Assembly: GCA_946537565.1 (NCBI GenBank)
Contig: CAMNFW010000106.1
Span: 1-7,089 of the forward strand
DNA length: 7,089 nucleotides
From: an uncultured Ruminococcus sp.
GTDB taxonomy: Bacteria; Bacillota; Clostridia; Oscillospirales; Ruminococcaceae
Direction: 5' to 3'
Shown piece by piece: positions 1 through 5,365 of the stretch (position 1 is the first letter of the stretch; each line of letters starts with the position of its first letter). The translations under genes and the position numbers were made by a program. The notes under the pieces were generated by a model. That model made no database searches. It was not told the origin of the DNA and was given only the letters and a program-made list of their open reading frames with translations.

Positions 1-150
1 GAAGCTCTGGGAAGCGAAAAAATCAGCGCCGGCAGCAGGTGTAAGGCAGTTTTCTTGGGGAAAGGCATTCCCCTCCTCCACCACCTGGTTCCATATCCTT
101 ATCATTTCAGGAATATCACTATCTGTATATTTTTTGACTGTGATTTTCAT
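1..150 (-). CDS. GNAT-family N-acetyltransferase, N-terminal part (runs off the window)
   Basis: Fifty codons are present, reading from ATG at 150 down to the window edge. The protein begins MKITVKKYTDSDIPEMIRIW and continues with NQVVEEGNAFPQ. This is the usual opening of a GNAT domain: a first beta strand, the D-x-x-x-I/M helix, then an N-x-V-x-x-G-x-A/T turn. GNAT enzymes move an acetyl group from acetyl-CoA to an amine; the substrate cannot be told from this fragment, and the acetyl-CoA-binding motif lies outside the window. A GGAAGG ribosome site (161-166) sits 10 bases before the ATG. The gene starts 27 bases after the stop of the phospholipase-like gene with no visible terminator between them, so the two are probably co-transcribed. 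The family call is from N-terminal resemblance only. Confidence 0.72.
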   Translation of the reverse strand, partial: MKITVKKYTDSDIPEMIRIWNQVVEEGNAFPQENCLTPAAGADFFASQSF

Positions 151-177
151 TTTTCAACAACCTTCCATATTTTTCAT

Positions 178-1206
178 TTAAAACCGGAACAGCTGCTCAC
201 CGTGAACGGGATCGAACTTTGAAAGGCGGAATTTTCCGTCTGCTACCTCCAGCACCAGACCTTCCGGGTCTTTAGCCCGTGAAAGCGTATACAGACCGTT
301 GCTGCGATGTGCCGCAAAAAAAACGGTGTCGGTAACGTTGACCTTTGACTCATGGCTGGGATTAACTCCGTGGAATCTTATACCCTCCTCGGTTATCTTC
401 ACTGACAGAGGTGCAGAATCCCTGAGAAGCCGGCAGCCGGAGCTGTTGGTGATATAATGCGCTTTTTTCTCATGGAGAGAAGTGTCCTCAAAAAACCGCC
501 ATAAATAGGCAGCTGTCAGCAGTTCAGTTCTTCTCAGCTGACTGGCAGCGGTCTCCATCGGATCATCATAAAGCTCTTTCAGGGCAGCAGCGGTCTCAGT
601 AACGATCGTATTTAGGGCAGTCTCAAAGCTGTTGCGGTCAGAGAAAATATCCGGCAGCTCAGCAGTTTTTTGCAGAGGGATAAAATCCGGATAGACCGCC
701 GCAGCCAGAGCCTCATATTGCTTATGAAGAGATCTGTAAGGCGAAAAATAGGTCATCTGAGTAGCATGAGGTATACAGCACATATCGCCCAGCATATGCA
801 CTGCCCTGCCAAGATGTTCAGCGCAGCTTTCCATAAAACCAGCCCGGTACATGGTCAGTGCCATTGTGTGATCTTCTTCCATCATAGTTCTTGCATTTCT
901 GGAGAGGCTGTATTTTCCGCTGCGGAAGTAGCCGTTGACCATATTGATTTTTCTGCCGGTAAAGCTGACAGCGCAGTAATAATGCTTGCCTGCGCCGTTT
1001 TCGTAGTCGCCCTTCTTATCCGGACGGCGGACAGCACCCACCATTCTTCTGAACAGAGGCGAAAAAAACTCCTCTGTTTCCGGCTTGATATTTCTCAGCA
1101 GAACAAGTGACCTGAACAGCAGCGACTGGTGAACATTTTTCACTGGTTCAGCTCTGCAAGCCATATATTTTTTAGTAAGCAAAGCCATTTCTCTCTGCAA
1201 AGTCAT
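178..1206 (-). CDS. Zinc-dependent phospholipase C-like protein with a beta-trefoil-like tail
   Basis: 342 aa. Residues about 26-245 follow the zinc-dependent phospholipase C fold (Bacillus cereus PLC, N-part of clostridial alpha-toxin). Likely metal ligands are H26, D67 (GDYEN), H75, H137 and D141 (HMLGD), H147 (IPHATQ), H161 and E165 (HKQYE). The spacings H137-D141-H147-H161-E165 equal those I recall for the B. cereus H118-D122-H128-H142-E146 set. The last helix (LLTAAYLWRFFEDT) also matches. What differs: there is no signal peptide, and no Trp that could become the N-terminal W1 ligand. Residues about 255-342 look like part of a ricin-type beta-trefoil (GLVLEVADGKFRLSKF, ending GEQLFRF). 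A stop codon lies directly before the ATG, so the start cannot be further upstream. Its ribosome site is poor, and M7 is possible. Family members hydrolyse phospholipids outside the cell; an intracellular or altered role is possible here. Family call firm, activity unproven. Confidence 0.82.
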   Translation of the reverse strand: MTLQREMALLTKKYMACRAEPVKNVHQSLLFRSLVLLRNIKPETEEFFSPLFRRMVGAVRRPDKKGDYENGAGKHYYCAVSFTGRKINMVNGYFRSGKYSLSRNARTMMEEDHTMALTMYRAGFMESCAEHLGRAVHMLGDMCCIPHATQMTYFSPYRSLHKQYEALAAAVYPDFIPLQKTAELPDIFSDRNSFETALNTIVTETAAALKELYDDPMETAASQLRRTELLTAAYLWRFFEDTSLHEKKAHYITNSSGCRLLRDSAPLSVKITEEGIRFHGVNPSHESKVNVTDTVFFAAHRSNGLYTLSRAKDPEGLVLEVADGKFRLSKFDPVHGEQLFRF

Positions 1207-1334
1207 CTAAACACCACACTTCAGCACTCTTTCAGAAATGAAAAAGTATTAATATTTAATAAAAATTCCCGCAAACCCTTGAACACAGCAAGCTGTATTC
1301 ACCCTCGCCGGTTCAGTCAATGCCTGGTAATTAA

Positions 1335-1343
1335 ACTATAACA
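1335..1343 (-). promoter_or_regulatory. Tentative extended -10 promoter for the phospholipase-like gene
   Basis: On the minus strand the sequence reads TGTTATAGT: a TG-n-TATAGT extended -10, five of six matches to TATAAT. The hexamer 17 bases upstream (ATGTAC) is a poor -35. It would give a leader of about 120 nt. An alternative is TTGACT-17-TACAGC at 1292-1320, with a better -35 and a worse -10. Neither is strong. Confidence 0.3.
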
Positions 1344-1430
1344 TTATCAATACAGCTGTACATTTTCCGGAACATAACAATAAACAGAGGGATCGAACCT
1401 CACCACCGTTCCCTTGTGTCACCAACTATT

Positions 1431-1449
1431 CCTTTTTTCACTAAAAAGG
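1431..1449 (-). terminator. AT-rich hairpin after the DIP1984-family gene, possible weak terminator
   Basis: CCTTTTT and AAAAAGG form a perfect 7-bp stem around a 5-nt loop, 45 bases past the stop codon at 1494. On the minus strand it is followed by AATAGTT, not by a real T run, so it is at best a weak or factor-assisted terminator, or a 3'-end protecting hairpin. It is the only candidate transcript end between the cellulase unit and the next gene. Confidence 0.3.
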
Positions 1450-1493
1450 CAAAGTAGCATTCGCCCTGATACGGCTGAACCTAATAATTTAAA

Positions 1494-1952
1494 TCATTTT
1501 AATATAAGTTCCGTGAACCAGTTTGCAGCCTGGATAGTATTATCGACCAGCCGCAGCTGACGTGAAAGCTCGTTTATCTCAGAGTTAAGTGCTTTCACGT
1601 CAACGGTGCTGACCAGCTTTATCTCAGTATTTCTGGCACGTCTTCCGGTCTGGCTGGCTTCGTAAACCAGAGACCGCAGACATTCCAGTTTTTTCTTGAG
1701 ACAGTCACGCTCAGCAATAAGCTCAGTTATCGTCCTGCCCTCAGTCACGGTGCTGCAATTGGTACGGTTAATGGCGCAGATAAGCTCCTGCATACGGCTT
1801 ATGCTGCTGTTAAGCTCAGTGAGAAGCTCCGACGGTTCTTCAGCCGGAGACTCTCCTTCCTGAACGATAGAATTTGAATTCAGTCTCTGAGAGAGCAGTC
1901 TGATGCGCTCATTCAGATCAGCTCTCTCCTGCAATGCCTCAGCCAGCTTCAT
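1494..1952 (-). CDS. DIP1984-family protein
   Basis: 152 aa, full length for the family. I recognise the family from its start (MKLAEALQERADLNERIRLL), the NRTNCST segment at about 62-68, the TITELIAERDCLKKKLECL helix (about 74-92), the EIKLVSTVDVKALNSEIN core (about 110-127) and the terminal IQAANWFTEL. It is almost all helical with heptad-like Leu/Ile spacing at both ends, and has no signal peptide or membrane segment, so it should be cytosolic. The family's function is not known to me; homologues sometimes carry the name septicolysin, which should not be read as proof of toxin activity. It starts 3 bases after the cellulase stop, and its ribosome site (AAGGTG) overlaps the last cellulase codons, so translation is probably coupled. 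Pairing with a secreted cellulase is unexpected. Confidence 0.88.
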   Translation of the reverse strand: MKLAEALQERADLNERIRLLSQRLNSNSIVQEGESPAEEPSELLTELNSSISRMQELICAINRTNCSTVTEGRTITELIAERDCLKKKLECLRSLVYEASQTGRRARNTEIKLVSTVDVKALNSEINELSRQLRLVDNTIQAANWFTELILK

Positions 1953-1955
1953 AGC

Positions 1956-4511
1956 TCACACCTTATCATTAACGGGAAGAGATGTATAAACCTTAGCGTC
2001 AAGCTTCTGAACAGCAAGAGCATCCATAGCGGTAACGCCGTCGCCGGTGTTGTAGCAGTCAGCGTTGATAAGACCCTGACCCTTCAGACCATACTTATCA
2101 TTGAGGGCGATATGCTGGAGAATTGCAACAGCATCTGCAACAGTTACCTTCTTGTCAACGTTAGCGTCACCGTAAAGGATACCGTCAGTTTCATTTACAG
2201 CGGTGGTTACTTTAGTGGTGGTGGTAGTTTTAGTTGTGGTAACTTTAGTGGTGGTGGTAGTTTCCTTGACCTCCGGAACTGAACCGTCAGGCTCGGTACC
2301 GCCGACCAGCTCGCCGTCCACATAAACGCACATATGATCGTTAAGCTCCTCCGGCGGATTGTCCACAGCAAAGAAGTCATCGCTTACACCGACCTTAAGA
2401 GTCTCATAGCTCCAGTCGTTGGAAGGATCCCAGACATCACCGTAATACATACCAAGATCAAACTGATATTTTTTGCCGGAATTAGCGATGATATAATCCT
2501 TCCAGGTGATCTCGATGTAATAGGTATTGTCAGCCTTATCGTACTTAAATGGACCGGAAAGCACACCGTTGCCGCCCTGATCGCCGTCCTCACGTTCAGA
2601 CTGGTCATAAAGCTCAGAAACAGTGGTTACAGCGTTGATACCGCCGGAGCATTCGCTGACATTGAAGAAATAGCGCACAGAAGTATTGCTGGAGGGCTTT
2701 GAAGAGCCGGTCAGCACCTTGAATGAAACCTGTGTAGTACCGGCTTTTGAGCCATCCAGGTTTGGCTTGTCAACACCGATAGCCTCGACCCAGTAGCCGG
2801 TGCCGCCGCCTTCGTCCTCGCTGTAGGATTCTTCTGGCGGGAAGTTAGCGGTAACAGCCATATCGGGAGTGCCGAAAAACTCATAAAGACCGGCAGCAGC
2901 AGCCGGAAGAGCGGCATTGTAGTCGATAGTTACCTCATTTTCGGTATATTCTCTTGTCTCGTCCATATGGGAATCCTTAGCGTCAGGACCGCCGGCGAGA
3001 GCTCCCCAGAGAACGTGCTTCTGCTCACGGGGATCCTCAGCCATGATAAGACCGGAAGCAGCACGGTGATGAGGATTTTTCACGGAGATATCGCTGTATC
3101 CGACGATATAGCATCTCGGACCGTGAGTCCCGTTAGTTCCGGCAAGCACGGAATACTGTTCTCTTTCCTTGAAAGTGGTATCATTTTTGCCGAGGATATA
3201 ATCCATCTGTTTTTTAGCCCATTCGCTCCACTCACTGGGTTTGCCGTCGTTGTGGTACTTGTCATAGAGCAGACAGATCATCTGCATAGCGGTGTTATAG
3301 CGGCAGCTTCCCCACTGGCTGAGGAATGCAAAGCCCTGAGGAGTTTCCAGACCCTGCCAGGTACGCAGACATTTACCGATGCAGTCATCGTCCCAGAAAT
3401 CCTTGAAAACGTATTCATTCTTACCCTGAGCATCTCTTATTTTCTGCACCAGATCAAGCTCCGGGTGTTCCTGATTGATAACAGCCCACATAACAGCAGC
3501 GCCGCCCCACATATCGTTCCAGTTATAGCAATAGCCGGAGGGTGCATAGTAATCGAAAATGCTGTAAGCATAATCAAAGCATGAAGCATCGCCTGTAGCA
3601 AGGTACATCCAAGCAGCAGCCCAGCACCAGTCATCTTCCCATTTTGAAGACCTGTAGAATTCTGACGGACCGTCATCGTTATCGGAAAGCTGCTTGGGGT
3701 TATCGTTGGCGAATTTCCAGAGAGCCTTGGCATAGTCGAGATTTTCCGCAGCATATTCCGGGTCAGAGTCCTTGAAATTAAGGTAATTGATAGCGAGAGA
3801 AGCCGCAGCTGAAACAACATAGTCAGTCTGAGGCTTGTCGGCGGTGAGGAAATAAGCCGGACGGGGCATTGTATCCACCTCAGGAGAATTCCAGATAGCA
3901 TGGTCGATATGACCTTCGCCCACCTGATAGCAGTGAGCGATAACATTGCCGCTGTCGTCACGGAAGGTGCATTTCATGAGATAGTCATTGAAATGGCGGA
4001 GAATGGTCTTGATATGGTCATCCTGACCGAGCTTTTCGTATGTATCACGGTACTCATAGAAGCCCCAGCCGAGGGTTGCAGCGGAATAATTTTCGGGCAT
4101 ACCGAATCTTACATGGTCTCCGGCATCGTGGAAACCGCCGGAAACATCAATAGTACCGTCACCGTCGGGGTCGAGGACATCCTTGTATTTTGCCATAAAG
4201 TCAGCTGAAAGGTTAGTACCGCCCTTGCTGGACTTAGTGGTAACGCCGTCCCACTCGATCATGGGGATATGGGCATCATAGCTGTGGCAGTTTCCACGCC
4301 ATGAGAGCAGGTTGTCGCCCTCGACGGAATCTCCGCACATATTGGCATCGTAGAAGTAGATAGAATACTGCAATGCACGGGCATAGTCGATATCAAGACC
4401 TGAGTCTTCGACGGTGGCATCGGCAGCGCCGGTCGAAACAGGTGCAGGAACGGCAGCTGCCAGCATGACAGCTGATAAAGCTGCCGAGGTCAGTTTTTTG
4501 AATCTGATCAT
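1956..4511 (-). CDS. Secreted cellulosomal GH9 cellulase: GH9 - CBM3c-like - Thr linker - dockerin
   Basis: 851 aa from the ATG at 4511. This start is chosen because GGAGGG lies 7 bases upstream and a typical signal peptide follows (MIRFKK, a hydrophobic stretch, Ala-rich cleavage region near 28-32). GH9 domain, about 40-547: SWRGN (70-74), HDAGD with likely base D132 and partner D129, the NPHHR motif with H481/H482, and D513...NEVTIDYNA with likely acid E526. Residues about 573-741 resemble CBM3c, the module that in GH9 enzymes guides a cellulose chain into the catalytic cleft (RYFFNVSE, YYIEITW, WDPSNDWSYETL, then VYVDGELVGGTEP). A Thr/Lys linker follows (750-770), then a type I-like dockerin (778-846). 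The enzyme should hydrolyse beta-1,4-glucan, probably processively, while docked to a scaffoldin cohesin outside the cell. No scaffoldin is in the window. The frame stays open 35 codons upstream, but that part lies in the leader. Confidence 0.95.
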   Translation of the reverse strand: MIRFKKLTSAALSAVMLAAAVPAPVSTGAADATVEDSGLDIDYARALQYSIYFYDANMCGDSVEGDNLLSWRGNCHSYDAHIPMIEWDGVTTKSSKGGTNLSADFMAKYKDVLDPDGDGTIDVSGGFHDAGDHVRFGMPENYSAATLGWGFYEYRDTYEKLGQDDHIKTILRHFNDYLMKCTFRDDSGNVIAHCYQVGEGHIDHAIWNSPEVDTMPRPAYFLTADKPQTDYVVSAAASLAINYLNFKDSDPEYAAENLDYAKALWKFANDNPKQLSDNDDGPSEFYRSSKWEDDWCWAAAWMYLATGDASCFDYAYSIFDYYAPSGYCYNWNDMWGGAAVMWAVINQEHPELDLVQKIRDAQGKNEYVFKDFWDDDCIGKCLRTWQGLETPQGFAFLSQWGSCRYNTAMQMICLLYDKYHNDGKPSEWSEWAKKQMDYILGKNDTTFKEREQYSVLAGTNGTHGPRCYIVGYSDISVKNPHHRAASGLIMAEDPREQKHVLWGALAGGPDAKDSHMDETREYTENEVTIDYNAALPAAAAGLYEFFGTPDMAVTANFPPEESYSEDEGGGTGYWVEAIGVDKPNLDGSKAGTTQVSFKVLTGSSKPSSNTSVRYFFNVSECSGGINAVTTVSELYDQSEREDGDQGGNGVLSGPFKYDKADNTYYIEITWKDYIIANSGKKYQFDLGMYYGDVWDPSNDWSYETLKVGVSDDFFAVDNPPEELNDHMCVYVDGELVGGTEPDGSVPEVKETTTTTKVTTTKTTTTTKVTTAVNETDGILYGDANVDKKVTVADAVAILQHIALNDKYGLKGQGLINADCYNTGDGVTAMDALAVQKLDAKVYTSLPVNDKV
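2209..2263 (-). repeat. Tandem repeat encoding the Thr-rich linker
   Basis: Two identical 22-base copies (2209-2230 and 2242-2263) are offset by 33 bases, which is 11 codons. They encode the two TTTTTKVTT blocks of the linker between the CBM3-like module and the dockerin. The identity at DNA level suggests duplication or slippage. The likely role is a flexible, possibly O-glycosylated spacer. Confidence 0.85.
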
Positions 4512-4518
4512 GTAAGAT

Positions 4519-4524
4519 CCCTCC
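4519..4524 (-). promoter_or_regulatory. Ribosome binding site that fixes the cellulase start
   Basis: GGAGGG on the minus strand, 7 bases before the ATG at 4511. The ATG further upstream at 4616 has no comparable site, and its extra 35 residues would hide the signal peptide. Confidence 0.9.
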
Positions 4525-4542
4525 ATTAGAATTTTTTTTTGC

Positions 4543-4574
4543 GGAGCGGAATGCAGTGCTGCACACTCCGCTCC
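4543..4574 (-). promoter_or_regulatory. Leader hairpin upstream of the cellulase ribosome site
   Basis: GGAGCGGA and TCCGCTCC form a perfect 8-bp GC-rich stem. It extends to about 13 bp if G-U pairs are counted, with a six-base loop; an inner TGCAG-CA-CTGCA pairing is an alternative. In the cellulase transcript it is followed by GC and nine A residues, then the Shine-Dalgarno. It is therefore not an intrinsic terminator in this direction. Likely roles are mRNA 5' protection or keeping the ribosome site open. Confidence 0.75.
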
Positions 4575-4711
4575 TTGACTTTTCCGGAAATGCGGCATTA
4601 ATGAGACTGGCAGCAACTTTTGGCAATTCAGAATTTCAGCGCAAAAAATGACTGGTCAGCTGTCAGATTTTAACTCTATCAATAATAAACGCACTGTAAT
4701 AATACTCTTTA

Positions 4712-4740
4712 ATTATACCACAAAAATTAAGAAATTGCAA
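4712..4740 (-). promoter_or_regulatory. Sigma-A promoter of the cellulase unit
   Basis: TTGCAA (4735-4740), a 17-base spacer, then TATAAT (4712-4717) preceded by TG-G, so the -10 is also extended. It implies a start near 4705 and a leader of about 190 nt. The -35 lies inside an 8-bp palindrome, ATTGCAAT (4734-4741), which a repressor could use, though this may be chance. Confidence 0.8.
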
Positions 4741-4780
4741 TAGTTTTTGTATATAATTTTTCTGTCCAAGCCATATACAG

Positions 4781-4867
4781 GCGCAGGCGATTGACAGCAG
4801 CGTGACATTATTGCCGCTCTCTTGCAGACAGCTGCCGGTGCAGATGATTGACAGAAACGTGACTTAA
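4781..4867. repeat. 30-bp imperfect direct repeat upstream of the cellulase promoter
   Basis: Copies lie at 4781-4810 and 4838-4867, 57 bases apart, with 23 of 30 positions the same. The best shared block is GATTGACAG-n-A-n-CGTGAC. The copies sit about 40 to 130 bp upstream of the cellulase -35, a position suited to an activator or to cooperative operators. The regulator is unknown. Confidence 0.65.
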
Positions 4868-4886
4868 CTGTCAACTCACTGCAAGA
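4820..4886. repeat. Nested inverted repeats, possible three-way-junction fold
   Basis: An outer perfect 8-bp pair, TCTTGCAG (4820-4827) with CTGCAAGA (4879-4886), encloses two stems. One is CTGC-CGGT-GCAG (4832-4843). The other is TTGACAG (4848-4854) with CTGTCAA (4868-4874). The second stem overlaps the right copy of the direct repeat. As DNA this could be an operator array; as RNA it would be a small branched structure. Confidence 0.5.
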
Positions 4887-4930
4887 TCAATTCTTATCAT
4901 AACTATCTGCTTAGCAGAATTTCACGCAGC

Positions 4931-5107
4931 TCAGTGTTTTTGATCATTTTCTCTGAACTCATAGAGCTGGTCATAAGAATCGCCGCTGCCGTCAGATCTT
5001 GCCGGGACAAGCCCCGTCATATCGGTAGCTGAGGCTGCGGGACAAACATATTCAAGACCGCCGTTTTTGTCATTGGGGACGTTTTTTTGTTTTTTCTTTT
5101 TACTCAT
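4931..5107 (-). CDS. Small hypothetical protein, 58 aa
   Basis: ATG at 5107, TGA at 4931-4933. An AAAGGAGC ribosome site (5113-5120) sits 5 bases before the start, among the best in the window. The protein starts with a very basic patch (MSKKKKQK), has a single Cys at residue 22 in a YVCPAASATDM segment, and ends with a polar acidic stretch (SGDSYDQLYEFRENDQKH). There is no signal peptide, membrane segment or known motif, and it is probably largely disordered. I do not recognise the family. A promoter lies upstream, divergent from the regulator gene; the cellulase follows 419 bases downstream on the same strand. Real coding is supported by the ribosome site, the promoter and the plausible composition, but the length leaves some doubt. 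Confidence 0.72.
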   Translation of the reverse strand: MSKKKKQKNVPNDKNGGLEYVCPAASATDMTGLVPARSDGSGDSYDQLYEFRENDQKH

Positions 5108-5122
5108 TGTAAGCTCCTTTCA

Positions 5123-5138
5123 GGCTGATTTACCAGCC
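5123..5138 (-). promoter_or_regulatory. Short hairpin just before the small gene's ribosome site
   Basis: A 5-bp perfect stem, GGCTG with CAGCC, around a 6-nt loop, ends 3 bases before the Shine-Dalgarno (5113-5120). It may affect translation of the 58-aa protein. A stem this short can also arise by chance. Confidence 0.4.
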
Positions 5139-5192
5139 GATAATAGTTTTCCACAAAATCAAAGAATTATTTTTGTATGAATCTGCCAACAA

Positions 5193-5221
5193 CTTATAAC
5201 ATTAATTAACAGAACTTCCAA
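5193..5221 (-). promoter_or_regulatory. Promoter of the 58-aa gene
   Basis: TTGGAA (5216-5221), a 17-base spacer and TATAAG (5193-5198) on the minus strand: four and five matches to the consensus hexamers. It is divergent from the regulator promoter, with the two -35 regions about 16 bases apart. The leader would be about 80 nt. Confidence 0.6.
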
Positions 5222-5237
5222 AAATCTCCTTCCCTAC

Positions 5238-5266
5238 TTTATTTATTACTTAAAACATGATATAAT
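5238..5266 (+). promoter_or_regulatory. Promoter of the LacI-family regulator operon
   Basis: A perfect TATAAT (5261-5266) preceded by TG-A gives an extended -10. The -35 at 17-base spacing is weak (TTTATT, 5238-5243), as is common with extended -10 promoters. It implies a leader of about 90 nt that contains the inverted repeat at 5296-5340. Confidence 0.7.
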
Positions 5267-5295
5267 TAATGTGCTATAGATCCTGAATATTTTAC

Positions 5296-5340
5296 CATGA
5301 TCCTTCCACGCCGTTTCAGGAGCGTGAAATGCGGATCATG
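5296..5340 (+). promoter_or_regulatory. Inverted repeat in the regulator leader, candidate auto-operator or hairpin
   Basis: CATGATCC (5296-5303) and GGATCATG (5333-5340) are perfect 8-base inverted copies. Inside them TTCCACG (5304-5310) pairs with CGTGAAA (5323-5329) with one mismatch. A competing pairing, CGTTTCA (5312-5318) with TGAAATG (5325-5331), shares the same right arm. The element is 25-70 bases downstream of the likely transcription start, where a LacI-family protein could act as a roadblock on its own gene. It could equally be an RNA hairpin. Confidence 0.6.
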
Positions 5341-5365
5341 AATGCTTTAAAGGTGGAGATGAGTT

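Larger units (their letters stand above)
4512..4930 (-). other. 419-base gap: cellulase leader, promoter and upstream repeat region
   Basis: This gap holds no gene I can support. From the cellulase outward it contains: the ribosome site (4519-4524); an A9 run on the minus strand (4532-4540); a strong hairpin (4543-4574); a TTTCCGGAAA palindrome (4581-4590); the sigma-A promoter (4712-4740); a 30-bp imperfect direct repeat (4781-4810 and 4838-4867); nested inverted repeats (4820-4886); and a short hairpin TCTGC-TTA-GCAGA (4906-4918) just after the small gene. No T-tailed terminator separates the small gene from the cellulase, so read-through transcription is possible. Confidence 0.7.

Noticed and set aside
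670..1341. Plus-strand open frames opposite the phospholipase-like gene and into the spacer
   Set aside because: No ribosome sites and no family features; the minus-strand gene has clear conserved motifs. The same holds for the open frames inside the cellulase, regulator and DUF5662 genes.
1351..1372. TACAGCTGTA and TTCCGGAA palindromes, the second also seen at 4581-4590
   Set aside because: Short palindromes are expected by chance, and the two places share no wider similarity.
1381..1430. tRNA-like T-arm (GGTTCGATCCC on the minus strand) and a GGGAACGGTGG segment recalling cobalamin riboswitches
   Set aside because: No D-arm, anticodon arm or 7-bp acceptor stem can be built, the T-stem has only 4 bp, and no B12-box follows.
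4512..4616. 35-residue N-terminal extension of the cellulase, frame open to ATG 4616
   Set aside because: It has no ribosome site, overlaps the leader hairpin, and would bury a typical signal peptide that has its own GGAGGG site.
4700..4810. 31-codon frame on the minus strand starting near 4808
   Set aside because: No ribosome site, it runs through the promoter of the cellulase, and its composition is not protein-like.
4781..4867. CRISPR array
   Set aside because: Only two diverged repeat copies, with no further units and no cas genes.
4906..4918. Hairpin after the 58-aa gene as a terminator
   Set aside because: Only 5 bp of stem with a 3-nt loop, and no T run follows on the minus strand.
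5325..5338. cre-like catabolite site TGAAATGCGGATCA
   Set aside because: The central CG and a conserved T do not match the TGWAANCGNTNWCA consensus; it is better explained as part of the larger inverted repeat.
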